From assembly GCA_937925655.1 (NCBI GenBank), contig CALAMC010000066.1, positions 1 to 64,000 on the forward strand: a stretch of DNA of 64,000 nucleotides, written 5' to 3'. This stretch comes from an uncultured candidate division Zixibacteria bacterium (GTDB lineage Bacteria > Zixibacteria > MSB-5A5 > GN15 > PGXB01). Shown piece after piece: positions 50,983 through 60,373 of this stretch; positions within the stretch are counted from its first letter, which is position 1; every line of letters begins with the position of its first letter. Made by a program: the position numbers and the translations under genes. A model generated the notes under the pieces. It made no database searches. It was not told where the DNA came from and saw only the letters and a list, made by a program, of their open reading frames with translations.

Positions 50983-52509
50983 ATGATACGACTGGTGGAA
51001 TGTGTTCCGAATTTTTCCGAAGGAAGGCGCAAGGAAGTAATAAATCAGATTATCACCGAGATAAGCTCGGTGGCATCGGTGACGATGCTGGATCACTCCA
51101 TGGACGGCGATCACAACCGGGCGGTGGTGACGTTCGTTTGTCCGCCGGAGGACGCGGTGGAAGCGTGTTATAGAGGTATAAAGAAAGCTGCGGAATTGAT
51201 TGACATGCAAAAGCACCATGGCGAGCACCCGCGCATGGGTGCAACCGACGTCTGTCCTTTTATTCCCATATCGGGCATCAAGGTTTCGGAGGCGGTGGAA
51301 CTGGCCCGGAAGCTTGGCGAACGGGTCGGGAACGAACTGGAGATTCCGGTTTTCCTGTATGAATCGGCGGCCACGACGCCGGCCCGGGAAAATCTGGCCG
51401 ACGTGCGCAAGGGAGAATACGAAGGTTTAATCGAAGCCATCGAGAAAGATCCGGCCCGCCGTCCCGATTTTGGACCGGCCAGGATGAATCTCAAGTCCGG
51501 GGCGACGGCGATCGGCGTTCGTTTTCCGCTGGTGGCGTACAATGTTTATCTCGACACCAACCGCGTTTCGGTGGCCAGCAAGATTGCCGATGCGGTGAGA
51601 TTTCTTCGGGGCGGATATCGCTTTGTCAAGGCTATGGGTTTCATGATTAAGGAGCGCAATTGCACGCAGGTGTCGATGAACCTGGTCAATTATACGCAGA
51701 CACCGATATTTCGTGTTTTCGAGACGATAAAATCCGAGGCGGCGCGGTACGGTGTCAATGTGCTGTCGTCAGAAATCGTCGGACTGGTTCCGCAGGAGGC
51801 GCTGTTCGACGTGGCCGAATTTTATCTGCAACTGGAAGGATTCAGCGCGGAACAGGTACTCGAAGAGAAAATCCGCCGTCTGGGCGGCGGGGGCGGGACC
51901 ACGACCGGAAACTTTTATGAAGAAGTTGCGGCCAAAACGCCGACTCCGGGCGGGGGTTCGGTTTCCGCGGCGGCGGCGGCAATGGGCGCGGCGCTCAACT
52001 CCATGGTTTGTCGCCTGACGGTTATGAAGAAAAAATATAAGGACGTCGCCGAAGAACTCACGGCGCTTTTAAATAAATCGGAAGAGCTTCGCCATAAATT
52101 GCAGGATATGATCAAGAAAGACGGCGACGCCTTCGACAAGCTCATGGCGGCGATGAAAATGCCCAAAGACTTCGAAGAAGAACAGAAGAAACGCGATGAG
52201 GCGGTGTATGAAGCGACCAAACTGGCTACGCTGGTGCCCCTGGAGACGGCGACACTGGCGTTGCAGGTGATGGAATTTTCGAAAACCGTGGCCCAAAAAG
52301 GCAATGTCAATTCGGTGTCCGATGCCGGGGTGGCGGCCCTGATGGCCAAGGCCGGTTTGGAAGGTGCCATATACAACGTGAAAATAAATACGGGCAGTTT
52401 TGAAGACCGGGCATTTGTCGATGACGTGATTGCCAAGGCGAAGGCATTACAGGACAAAAGCGATATACTGGCGGCGGAAATAAAACAGATAGTCGAAAGT
52501 AAATTATAG
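50983..52509 (+). CDS. ftcD: Glutamate formimidoyltransferase/formimidoyltetrahydrofolate cyclodeaminase
   Basis: A bifunctional folate enzyme (508 aa). The N-terminal transferase (~1-300) begins LVECVPNFSEGRRKEVI and contains MDGDHNRAVVTFV, GEHPRMGATDVCPFIPI and LNLVNYTQTPIFRVF-like (MNLVNYTQTPIFRVFETI) blocks. The C-terminal cyclodeaminase (~310-508) has TPTPGGGSVSAAAAAMGAAL and helical segments to NVKINTGSFEDRAF. It moves a formimino group from formiminoglutamate to tetrahydrofolate and yields methenyl-THF and ammonia. No histidine-degradation gene (hutU, hutI) is adjacent, so it may serve one-carbon supply from other formimino donors. Confidence 0.95.
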   Translation: MIRLVECVPNFSEGRRKEVINQIITEISSVASVTMLDHSMDGDHNRAVVTFVCPPEDAVEACYRGIKKAAELIDMQKHHGEHPRMGATDVCPFIPISGIKVSEAVELARKLGERVGNELEIPVFLYESAATTPARENLADVRKGEYEGLIEAIEKDPARRPDFGPARMNLKSGATAIGVRFPLVAYNVYLDTNRVSVASKIADAVRFLRGGYRFVKAMGFMIKERNCTQVSMNLVNYTQTPIFRVFETIKSEAARYGVNVLSSEIVGLVPQEALFDVAEFYLQLEGFSAEQVLEEKIRRLGGGGGTTTGNFYEEVAAKTPTPGGGSVSAAAAAMGAALNSMVCRLTVMKKKYKDVAEELTALLNKSEELRHKLQDMIKKDGDAFDKLMAAMKMPKDFEEEQKKRDEAVYEATKLATLVPLETATLALQVMEFSKTVAQKGNVNSVSDAGVAALMAKAGLEGAIYNVKINTGSFEDRAFVDDVIAKAKALQDKSDILAAEIKQIVESKL

Positions 52510-52513
52510 AGCG

Positions 52514-53332
52514 ATGACCGGCTGTATCGATTTGCACCTGCATTCGACCTATTCCGACGGTACCGATTCACCGGAGACGCTGGTGAATTTGGCCCGTGAC
52601 CTCGATCTCAAGGCGATTTCGATAACCGATCACGATCATATCGGGGGGTATGCCAAGGCGGCCGGAATAATGCGTGAAGGAGAAATCGAACTGGTGGCGG
52701 GCGTGGAATTATCCTGCGGGGAAAGCGGTGAGGATATTCATGTTCTGGGTTATTTGTTCGACCCCGAATCCAAAGTCCTGGCGGACTTGCTGGCGGAATT
52801 GCGCCGCAAGCGGAACCAGCGGGGCGTCCAGATGTTAAACAAGTTAAGAAAGATAGGAATAGACATTCCCGAGGAATTAATGCACGAAATCGCCGGGGTT
52901 AGCGCAATCGCCCGGCCTCACGTGGCCGACGCGTTGGCAAAAATCGGAGTTGTCAAGAATTACAACGAAGCTTTCGATCGGTTTATCGGTAATGACTGTC
53001 CCGGTTTCGTGCCTAAAGAAAATATCTCGCCGTCAGAAGCTATCGAGTTGATTCATGAATCGGGCGGCCTGGCCTTTCTGGCGCACCCGGCCTTAAGCAA
53101 TACCATCAGGTATCTGGAGGAGTTTGTCGGCTACGGCCTGGACGGCATCGAGGTGTATCACAGCCGACACAACGGGAGTATGGTAAAAAGATTCACACGG
53201 CTGGCGCAAAAATATAACCTGCTTATATCGGGAGGTTCGGATTATCACGGTCGTGACGGCCGTTACGGTATGATCGGTTCGCAGAGAGTTCCGGCCAGGT
53301 TGCTGGATGAAATGAAAGAACGAGTTAGTTAG
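52514..53332 (+). CDS. PHP-domain metal-dependent phosphoesterase
   Basis: A 272-aa PHP phosphoesterase. The metal-binding motif DLHLHSTYSDGTDSPE opens the protein, then SITDHDHIGGY, GVELSC with the Glu ligand, RPHVADAL, AHPAL and the late SGGSDYHG. This matches the TrpH/YciV-like group, members of which hydrolyse 3',5'-nucleoside bisphosphates or act as 5'-3' RNases on short RNAs. The cellular substrate cannot be fixed from sequence. It lies 4 bases after ftcD and just ahead of the metalloprotease gene. Confidence 0.9.
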   Translation: MTGCIDLHLHSTYSDGTDSPETLVNLARDLDLKAISITDHDHIGGYAKAAGIMREGEIELVAGVELSCGESGEDIHVLGYLFDPESKVLADLLAELRRKRNQRGVQMLNKLRKIGIDIPEELMHEIAGVSAIARPHVADALAKIGVVKNYNEAFDRFIGNDCPGFVPKENISPSEAIELIHESGGLAFLAHPALSNTIRYLEEFVGYGLDGIEVYHSRHNGSMVKRFTRLAQKYNLLISGGSDYHGRDGRYGMIGSQRVPARLLDEMKERVS

Positions 53333-53348
53333 GCAGTTGAGGTACAAT

Positions 53349-55280
53349 GTGTCGAAAATAATCGGAATGTCGGTGCTGTTATTTTTGGGCTGGTATGTAA
53401 ATGCTTTCGCGGAAACCATGTCGCTGGAAGAACAGGCGGAGTTGCTGGCAAGACTGGAATATATCAAGAACGACGGACCGCGGCCGGCGTCGATAGACAG
53501 TATTCATCATTGGTGCGGGACGCCGTACCTGGCCGACGCATATCTTCGCCTGGAACAGATGGGACGACAGCAACAGGCAAAGGCGCGGGGATTCATGGCT
53601 CGTCCCATGGATTTGCCGGAATCGTATGTATCCCCCAGCGATTATTTCCTGATTCATTATGCCGTGATCGGCAGTCAAGCCGTTCGCGATGCCGGGGTGG
53701 ATGTCATGGACGGCGGCGACGGCGTGCCCGATTATATTAACATGCTGGCTATTATAGCCGACTCGGTTATGCATAATATAATCAACGTTATGGGTTATCC
53801 GGTTCCGCCGCAGGACGGCTTCGGGGCGGCCGGTGATCCGGACAGCCGCTATGATATTTTTGTCAGGGCGCTAAGTCCGGCCATTTATGGTCAGACCACT
53901 ATGGAATATATCATCTCTGATCGGACCATGACGTCATACATCGAGCTGGACAACGACTATGCCGTCGGAGAATATGCCGACAGGCCGTTCGACGTCATTC
54001 GCGTGACCATGGCTCATGAATTCTTTCATGCCGTGCAACTGGGTATGGACTATACCGAATATGAGGGCGGGACACAGCCCAATCCGCCGGATGGAGTTTC
54101 GGCCCGGGTGTACTGGTGGGAAATGTCTTCGGTCTGGATGGAAGAGCAATTATACGATGAGATAAACGATTATTATACGTACATACCCTATTATTATAAA
54201 GTGCCCTGGCAATCGATACAGTCGTTTATCGGGATACATCCGTACGGCGCCGGGATTTTTCCGATTTTTCTGACCGAGAAATGGGGACAGGTGATAGTCC
54301 GGGATATCTGGACCCTTTGTGCGGCACAACTCGGAGGGAATTTTTTAAGCGCGGCCAACCAGGCGATACTATTTCATTCGAACGGTGATTATGACTTACG
54401 ACGGGCGTTCGCGGAGTTTACGGTTTGGAACTGGTTCACGGGCGACCGATTTTATCGGGCGCCGGATACGATGCGTTTTTCCGAGGGCATGAATTATCCG
54501 AAGATTCCGAAGGAATACAGCGAAGGGGGGCAGGTGTATCGGCCGATTGTCGAACACGTGGCCTATGATACGCTGCGGGTCTCCCGATTCCAGCTTCCTC
54601 ACTTGCTCCAGAATATGTCGGCCAATTATGTCTTGATGAATTCGGTCGGGGCTTTGTCCAAGGAGCTGGTCTTCCGGACGCGCGATGACTTTAATGTGCC
54701 CTGGAACGGGACGCGCTTTTACATGTCGTTTATAACGATACCGCGCGATCCACGCGCCACCGCCGGGGTGGAGATATATCTTCATCCGGAAAACGCCAGC
54801 GCCATTTACACTTTTGAAAATCATGAAGATTTACAAAGCCTGGTATTTATTCCATCGGTAACCTCGACGATACCGGCGGCCTATCCCTGCATCTATAGCG
54901 AAAGTTTTCATTATTCCTATTTTATTCTGGATACATCACTGAATTATTCCAGCAAAATTCTCCATACCCGGCAAAGTCTTATTGTTGCCACTCATGAAAA
55001 CGACCGAATCACGTTCAAGGCGAGGGCGAAGACATCGCCCGATTCTCTGCTTGTCAAAGAGGCACACCTGGAAATAGACCTGTTCACGGTGGCGGGGGAA
55101 AATGTACGGCATCTCGAATCGCAACCGGGATATTTCGAGGGAATATGGGCCGATTGGTATCTCGATAACCAGAGCGGTAAAAAGGTCGCGGCTGGGGTTT
55201 ACCTGGCGCTGGTGAAACTTGTCTTTACCGACGGTTCCGATTCCAAGATAGAAAGAGTAAAGGTTGCCGTAATCAAATGA
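53349..55280 (+). CDS. Secreted zinc metalloprotease-like protein with C-terminal FlgD-like domain (MXAN_6640-type)
   Basis: A ~643-aa exported protein. I prefer the GTG at 53349, which sits 6-7 bases after GAGG; a TTG at 53337 adds four codons. The signal is KIIGMSVLLFLGWYVNAFA. A zinc motif HEFFHAVQLGMDY near residue 223 has the HExxH core, and WWEMSSVWMEEQLYDEI, 30 residues on, supplies a candidate third ligand Glu, as in MXAN_6640-like proteases. The C-terminal ~90 residues (AHLEIDLFTVAGENVRHLES ... KKVAAGVYLALVKL) look like the FlgD/T9SS-like beta domain. It overlaps the ECF-component gene by 4 bases, so the protease belongs to the transport cluster. Confidence 0.82.
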   Translation: MSKIIGMSVLLFLGWYVNAFAETMSLEEQAELLARLEYIKNDGPRPASIDSIHHWCGTPYLADAYLRLEQMGRQQQAKARGFMARPMDLPESYVSPSDYFLIHYAVIGSQAVRDAGVDVMDGGDGVPDYINMLAIIADSVMHNIINVMGYPVPPQDGFGAAGDPDSRYDIFVRALSPAIYGQTTMEYIISDRTMTSYIELDNDYAVGEYADRPFDVIRVTMAHEFFHAVQLGMDYTEYEGGTQPNPPDGVSARVYWWEMSSVWMEEQLYDEINDYYTYIPYYYKVPWQSIQSFIGIHPYGAGIFPIFLTEKWGQVIVRDIWTLCAAQLGGNFLSAANQAILFHSNGDYDLRRAFAEFTVWNWFTGDRFYRAPDTMRFSEGMNYPKIPKEYSEGGQVYRPIVEHVAYDTLRVSRFQLPHLLQNMSANYVLMNSVGALSKELVFRTRDDFNVPWNGTRFYMSFITIPRDPRATAGVEIYLHPENASAIYTFENHEDLQSLVFIPSVTSTIPAAYPCIYSESFHYSYFILDTSLNYSSKILHTRQSLIVATHENDRITFKARAKTSPDSLLVKEAHLEIDLFTVAGENVRHLESQPGYFEGIWADWYLDNQSGKKVAAGVYLALVKLVFTDGSDSKIERVKVAVIK

Positions 55281-55801
55281 TGACGAAGACCAGGCGGTTG
55301 GCGCGGGTGGCGGTATTTTCCGCCCTGGTGTTTGCATTTTGCTTTCTATCGTCATTTGTGCCGAATGTCAACCCGGCGTTTTTCGTGGTGTTCGCGGCCG
55401 GATTTCTCTGGGGCTGGTGGCCGGGAGTGGCGGTTGGGGCGGTCGGATATTTAATCTGGATACTGGCCAACCCTTATGGTCCGTCGCCGTTGCCGCTTTT
55501 GTTGTCACAGATTGTCGGCATCAGTTTCTCGGGGATGCTGGGGACGCTGGCACGAAAGGTTTTTAAAGAAATTCGCTGGAATCGCTATACGGCTGTAATC
55601 ATGGCCGTCTGCGGTTTGTTATCGGGGTTGGCGTATCATGTCGTCGTGGACGTGGTCGATGCCTGGCTGTATCAGCCGTTCTGGCCGCGCCTTGTGGCGG
55701 GACTGGCATTTTCATTGATAACCATCGTCTCAAACACTATAATATTCCCGTTGTTTTTCCCGGCCCTGGTTTTTTTATATAAGAAAGAATATACGGGTTG
55801 A
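55277..55801 (+). CDS. ECF-type transporter S component, substrate unknown
   Basis: A 174-aa membrane protein with about five or six helices (residues ~9-27, 30-48, 50-68, 75-95, 105-125 and 135-165). The opening RLARVAVFSALVFAFCFLSS, then PAFFVVFAAGFLWGWWPGVAVG, is typical of substrate-capture (S) components of energy-coupling-factor importers. The usual ATPases and T component are not adjacent, so it would use a shared module encoded elsewhere. It lies 1 base before the TonB-type receptor gene, which suggests a two-membrane vitamin or metal uptake route. The substrate cannot be read off. Confidence 0.78.
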   Translation: MMTKTRRLARVAVFSALVFAFCFLSSFVPNVNPAFFVVFAAGFLWGWWPGVAVGAVGYLIWILANPYGPSPLPLLLSQIVGISFSGMLGTLARKVFKEIRWNRYTAVIMAVCGLLSGLAYHVVVDVVDAWLYQPFWPRLVAGLAFSLITIVSNTIIFPLFFPALVFLYKKEYTG

Positions 55802-55802
55802 G

Positions 55803-57758
55803 ATGAAGATATCGGCCTTAGTTATCGCAGCGGTTTGTCTGACCGTACTTATGGCCGCTTCGGGTTTCGGCCAGGATATGGCGTCGGATACAACGCGACC
55901 GGGACCTGATTCGACGTCGCAAGGGCAGGACCGGCCGGAAGATATACAGGTTGCTGAAAAGCTTCCACGCATTCGGGCGTTTGACTTCGACAGCACTCTG
56001 AATGCGAATATTTTGACGGCACGCTGGAATCTGAACGACGAGTTGACCCGTTCCTTTTTCCACGATGCCGGGGATATGCTCAAGTTCAATGCGTCCAACC
56101 AGGTGATTTTTTATCAGAACAGCCCGATTCGTACGACGGTGGCGCCGTTCGCCCTGCCCGGAAACCGTATCAATGCCATTTTTGATAACCGTCGGCTAAA
56201 TCCGCTGGAACATATTTTTGAACCGGACAACCGGCTCGATTTCAACGATATTCCCACGGAGCACGTGCAAAGAGTGCACAATGTTGAGGGTCCGCTGGGG
56301 TTGGCTCTGGGCGGGAAAAATGCGACTTCATCGCTGGTTATGTTGCCGTACGAACCGGATACGACCCGTATCGAATCAAGGCTTATGGTGGACAAGGGAT
56401 CGTTCGGGTACGCCTATACCAAGGCGCTTCTGGCCCACCGGAACGAAAACGGACGGCTTATGCGTCTGTCGCTGGGGTACCGCAAGGCAAACGGGGCGAT
56501 CACAGGCCGCGATGATAACGCCTATCATCATTATTACGAACTGGAGCAACCGTTATTTCGGCGACTGGAGTTCAAGAGTGATATACGGCTGTATCGCCGT
56601 ACCGGCACCTTCAGTCCGCGGGCTGATTTCGATATTTTGAATTTTAACCGTGGTCGTCGCGACCGGGATATCAATGCGGGATTGTATTATAATCACAATG
56701 ATTATTCTCTAAGTTCGGTCAATTTCAGGCATCAACGGTCGGAGTCGAAGCTGTACAAAGCATCCGAATCGTACGGGCGGGATATCGACGTTTTCGATAA
56801 CGGCGTGACCTTCGCACATCACAGAAAGCTCAACGGTTGTGTCGCCCGGATAAGGGGCGAGGTGGCGCAGGAAAAGTTTTATGAACGCGATAACGGCAAT
56901 GACGACGACAGGCAACGCGCTTTTGTCGATGTCCTGATTCACTCCGGGGATGAAGCCGGAAGTCTGACATTGTACGGCCGGGGGGAAACGGTTTCCGGAT
57001 TCGATTTGTCGCCATCGGGGCAGATCTCTTTTATGACGGGTTCCCGATGGTTTTCGTTGTCGGCCTCGGCGGGATACGCCACGATCTTTCCACGTTTGTA
57101 CGATTTAAAGACGAGCCGGCGGCTGGAACCGGTGTACAGTTCGACTACCAATGATTACTTCGAGACAGGCAATCCCGAACTTGTCCCGGAAAAGCAGTTG
57201 ACGGGCAATGTCATGGTGACGGTCGGTCCGGCCGGGACGGATTTGTCGCTATCGGTCACCGGTGGAAAAATCACCGATGCCATCGATTGGATACGGTTCG
57301 ATACGCTGGGGCTGGAAATAGGCGCCTATCGGCCGGTCAATCATGATATCGAATTTGTCAACGGGACATTGAAGCAGAGGCTGACACTGGGCAAAAATAT
57401 CTATTGGTCGGGCGGCGGGAGTTATCATTATATAAAACATGATGACAATGATAATCCGCCATACTCGCCCGAATATCAGACTTTCACCAATCTGGAGTTA
57501 TACTATTACGTGGTTCCGCTGGAACTGCGCCTGTTTGCGTACGGTGAGTTATTATATTCCGGGCCGTACACGGGTATCAATGGGGCGGCTTTGGGCAAGG
57601 AGCCTATATTCAACGCCAAGCTGTCATTCCAGATAAAGAAGTTTCGTTTCTATTATATTTTCCAGAATCTTCTCGACCGGGGGTATCAGGCCCGCGAGGA
57701 TCATTATCTGATCGGGCGGTACAATTATTACGGGATCACCTGGGAATTTCTGGATTAA
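55803..57758 (+). CDS. TonB-dependent-receptor-like outer-membrane protein
   Basis: A 651-aa exported protein (signal ALVIAAVCLTVLMAASGFG). Residues ~55-200 look like a degenerate TonB plug: DAGDMLKFNASNQVIFYQ, NAIFDNRRLNPLEHI and EHVQRVHNVEGPLGLALGG correspond to the usual plug blocks, but no clear TonB box is seen. The rest is a barrel with FETGNPELVPEKQLTGNVMV, which matches the receptor signature (GNPxLxPE). The end FRFYYIFQNLLDRGYQ and a final strand YYGITWEFLD are also typical. It follows the ECF S component directly and probably imports the same compound through the outer membrane. Confidence 0.82.
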   Translation: MKISALVIAAVCLTVLMAASGFGQDMASDTTRPGPDSTSQGQDRPEDIQVAEKLPRIRAFDFDSTLNANILTARWNLNDELTRSFFHDAGDMLKFNASNQVIFYQNSPIRTTVAPFALPGNRINAIFDNRRLNPLEHIFEPDNRLDFNDIPTEHVQRVHNVEGPLGLALGGKNATSSLVMLPYEPDTTRIESRLMVDKGSFGYAYTKALLAHRNENGRLMRLSLGYRKANGAITGRDDNAYHHYYELEQPLFRRLEFKSDIRLYRRTGTFSPRADFDILNFNRGRRDRDINAGLYYNHNDYSLSSVNFRHQRSESKLYKASESYGRDIDVFDNGVTFAHHRKLNGCVARIRGEVAQEKFYERDNGNDDDRQRAFVDVLIHSGDEAGSLTLYGRGETVSGFDLSPSGQISFMTGSRWFSLSASAGYATIFPRLYDLKTSRRLEPVYSSTTNDYFETGNPELVPEKQLTGNVMVTVGPAGTDLSLSVTGGKITDAIDWIRFDTLGLEIGAYRPVNHDIEFVNGTLKQRLTLGKNIYWSGGGSYHYIKHDDNDNPPYSPEYQTFTNLELYYYVVPLELRLFAYGELLYSGPYTGINGAALGKEPIFNAKLSFQIKKFRFYYIFQNLLDRGYQAREDHYLIGRYNYYGITWEFLD

Positions 57759-57769
57759 GCCTTTTTATA

Positions 57770-57819
57770 CCCGGTCGATCTGAGGAGCGACCCTTCAAAG
57801 TTCAGGATCTACGACCGGG
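57770..57819 (+). other. Structured intergenic stem-loop
   Basis: CCCGGTCG at 57770-57777 pairs with CGACCGGG at 57812-57819, with inner GATCTGA / TCAGGATC complementarity. It begins 12 bases after the TonB-type receptor gene. No T-run follows, so it may be an mRNA 3' structure or small RNA. Nothing else is visible in 57820-57902. Confidence 0.4.
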
Positions 57820-57902
57820 CACAACGCCCATGGTTTTGTCCGGTTTCTCGTCCCGATAATATGACGGGTTTTTGCCCGACCTGTATTATGGGAATTGTGA
57901 AT

Positions 57903-57934
57903 AAAAAAGCGGCAGTCATTGCGACTGCCGCTTT
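57903..57934 (-). terminator. Intrinsic terminator of the membrane pyrophosphatase gene
   Basis: A 12-bp perfect stem AAAGCGGCAGTC / GACTGCCGCTTT with a 5-base loop, followed on the minus strand by a TTTTTT tract, 21 bases past the stop codon. Confidence 0.92.
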
Positions 57935-57954
57935 CTTATACCGAAAAAATAATC

Positions 57955-59961
57955 TTATATAAACAGCGGGGCCAGCACCAGCGAAACCATCGCCATCAGC
58001 TTGATGAGGATGTTCATCGAAGGGCCGGAGGTATCCTTGAAGGGATCGCCGACGGTATCGCCGACGACGGCCGCCTTGTGGGTGGCCGAGCCTTTACCGC
58101 CGAGGTTACCGGCTTCGATATATTTCTTGGCGTTATCCCAGGCACCGCCGGCATTGGCCATCATGAGAGCCAGCAGGACACCGGCCAGAGTGGCGCCGCC
58201 GAGGAAACCGCCCAGAGCTTCTTTGCCCAGTAGCAATCCGACAAAAACCGGAACGACAATGGCCAGCAGACCGGGGACGACCATTTCAACCAGAGCGCCT
58301 TTGGTGGCGATATCCACGCACCGGGCGGTATCGGGTTTGGCTTTGCCTTCCATTAATCCGGGGATTTCCTTGAACTGACGACGAACTTCTTCGACCATCT
58401 TGAAAGCCGCTTTGCCGACAGCCGTCATGGTCAGGGCGGCAATCAGAAACGGCAGAATACCGCCGATGAAAAAGCCGACGACAACATAAGGATTAAGCAG
58501 GCTGATGTTTTCAACCTGCGCCGCGGTGGAATAGGCCGAGAACAAGGCCAAAGCGGTAAGAGCCGCCGAACCGATGGCAAAACCTTTGCCAATAGCGGCG
58601 GTAGTGTTGCCGAGGGAGTCGAGGCGGTCGGTGATTTTGCGGATATTTTCGCCCAGGCCGGCCATTTCGGTAATGCCGCCGGCGTTGTCGGCAATCGGAC
58701 CATAGGCGTCAACCGACATGGTGACTCCGATAGTGGACAGCATACCGACTGCGGCCAGACCGATACCGTAGAGGTCACCCAGCTTAAATCCAACCAGGAT
58801 GGCCATGGCGATGATAAACACCGGAAGGGCCACTGATTGCATGCCGACAGCCAGTCCCTGGATGATATTAGTGGCCGGACCGGTTTCAGAGGCATGGGCA
58901 ATGCGGCGTATGGGAGCCGCGGCCGTATAGTATTCGGTCATAAGGCCGATGATAATTCCGGCGATGTTACCGGCGAGGATGGCCCAGAAAAGTTTTTGAT
59001 CCAGACCAAGTTTTTCAATCAAGAACCAGGCCGCGATAAACAGGACGATTGAGGCCACATAGGTGACGATTCTTAAAACCGCCGCCGGGTTTTTCATGCC
59101 GGCAAAAGCTTTGACCGAAAGGACGCCTAAAATTGAGGCAATAATTCCCGCCGTAGCAATGGCAATCGGGAGCATGATTTTGCCCAGAAGAATCTGGTCA
59201 TCGGGAATTTCGCTGCCCATAGCGACCACGGCTATGGCGATAGTGGCGATGATGGAACCGACATAGGATTCAAACAGGTCGGCACCCATACCGGCAGTGT
59301 CACCGACGTTGTCGCCGACGTTGTCGGCGATAACGGCCGGGTTGCGGGGGTCATCTTCGGGAATACCGGCTTCGACTTTTCCGACCAGGTCAGCGCCGAC
59401 ATCGGCCGACTTGGTATAAATGCCGCCGCCGACACGGGCAAACAGGGCGATTGACGACGCGCCCATGCCGTAACCGGCCAAATCAGGCCAGGTGAAGAAA
59501 TCCAAGCGGAAGACCAGATAGGTGAAAATGGCCACACCCAAAAGTCCCAGCGAGGCAATCGACATGCCCATAACGGCGCCGCCGGTGAAGGCGATCGAGA
59601 GCGCTCCGCCCTGCCCATGCTCCTTGGCGGCGGCCGACGTGCGGACATTGGCTTTGGTGGCGGCCAGCATGCCGAAGTATCCGGCCAGCATGGAACTTAT
59701 TGCCCCGCAGATGAATGCGATAGCGGTGGCGGCCGAGATATTAATCGCCAGCAGGATAAAGACGATGACAATGAAAATGGCGAGGATAGAATACTCGCGT
59801 TTCAGAAAGACCATCGCACCGGTGGCGATTTGCCCGGCGATTTCTTTCATGAGGTCATTACCGGCGGGCTTGCGCTTGATGGTGAAGTAGAGGATAACCG
59901 CAAACAGTATCCCCACGACACCAAGCACCTGCGCGGTATACAGATAGCTCCAGAAATCCAT
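57955..59961 (-). CDS. hppA: K+-dependent membrane ion-pumping pyrophosphatase
   Basis: Couples pyrophosphate hydrolysis to H+ or Na+ pumping (668 aa, ~16 helices). The active-site loops are intact: GGGIYTKSADVGADLVGKVE with DDPRNPAVIADNVGDNVGD, then SVDAYGPIADNAGG, and the late NAGGAWDNAKKYIE and DTVGDPFKDTSGPS. The helix motif GNTTAAIGKG has Ala and Gly where K+-independent enzymes have Lys and Thr, so this is the K+-dependent type. Sequence reading alone does not settle H+ versus Na+. It would recover energy from pyrophosphate made in biosynthesis or sulfate activation. It has its own promoter and terminator. Confidence 0.96.
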   Translation of the reverse strand: MDFWSYLYTAQVLGVVGILFAVILYFTIKRKPAGNDLMKEIAGQIATGAMVFLKREYSILAIFIVIVFILLAINISAATAIAFICGAISSMLAGYFGMLAATKANVRTSAAAKEHGQGGALSIAFTGGAVMGMSIASLGLLGVAIFTYLVFRLDFFTWPDLAGYGMGASSIALFARVGGGIYTKSADVGADLVGKVEAGIPEDDPRNPAVIADNVGDNVGDTAGMGADLFESYVGSIIATIAIAVVAMGSEIPDDQILLGKIMLPIAIATAGIIASILGVLSVKAFAGMKNPAAVLRIVTYVASIVLFIAAWFLIEKLGLDQKLFWAILAGNIAGIIIGLMTEYYTAAAPIRRIAHASETGPATNIIQGLAVGMQSVALPVFIIAMAILVGFKLGDLYGIGLAAVGMLSTIGVTMSVDAYGPIADNAGGITEMAGLGENIRKITDRLDSLGNTTAAIGKGFAIGSAALTALALFSAYSTAAQVENISLLNPYVVVGFFIGGILPFLIAALTMTAVGKAAFKMVEEVRRQFKEIPGLMEGKAKPDTARCVDIATKGALVEMVVPGLLAIVVPVFVGLLLGKEALGGFLGGATLAGVLLALMMANAGGAWDNAKKYIEAGNLGGKGSATHKAAVVGDTVGDPFKDTSGPSMNILIKLMAMVSLVLAPLFI

Positions 59962-60088
59962 TTACGACTCCCTGAAGTTTAGGTGGTTTATATTATTGAT
60001 TATTTTACGATAACAAGCATTTACACCCGGAGGCATAGTCTTTCCCTAACCCATAGCCGTGTTACCAGGTCGTTAAATTTAAGCGGGG

Positions 60089-60117
60089 AATTTATGAGAA
60101 TGTTGGACAATTGTCAA
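60089..60117 (-). promoter_or_regulatory. Promoter candidate of the pyrophosphatase gene
   Basis: A consensus TTGACA, a 17-base spacer and TAAATT (4 of 6), leaving a leader of about 120 bases before the ATG at 59961. A near-palindrome centred on GACAATTGTC overlaps the -35. Confidence 0.5.
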
Positions 60118-60192
60118 CATTATTTTAGAGAAAAATGTGACAAATTTCACAAGGGGGGGCATAAAAGGGTATTATGAGTGGCCAATTACTGA

Positions 60193-60312
60193 TTATTGCG
60201 AATCCGGGCAGTCGGGGTCAGGCCCGGGTGGATTGCCATAGAGGTATTCAATAAGGTATAAGATATCCAGCAGGTTGATGTTCGAATCGCTGTTGCGTTC
60301 GTAAATTGAACC
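60193..60312 (-). pseudogene. Relic of a dockerin-like C-terminus
   Basis: On the minus strand a ~40-codon frame with no start reads NSDSNINLLDILYLIEYLYG followed by NPPGPDPDCPDSQ and TAA. This closely parallels the second dockerin-like repeat and tail of the protein at 22085-23497 (DINLLDILYLIGYKYNTPPG). A stop codon precedes it and no upstream part of a gene remains. It is best explained as the leftover 3' end of a deleted secreted-protein gene. Confidence 0.7.
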
Positions 60313-60373
60313 TTACAATAAAAAATAGGCAGGTATGCCCATGTTGTCAAGCATTATTGTACCGCATAAGGAC

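Noticed and set aside
60101..60117. Near-palindrome GTTGGACAATTGTCAAC as a repressor site for the pyrophosphatase gene
   Set aside because: The inverted repeat is imperfect and mostly explained by the overlapping -35 element; no regulator is nearby to support it.
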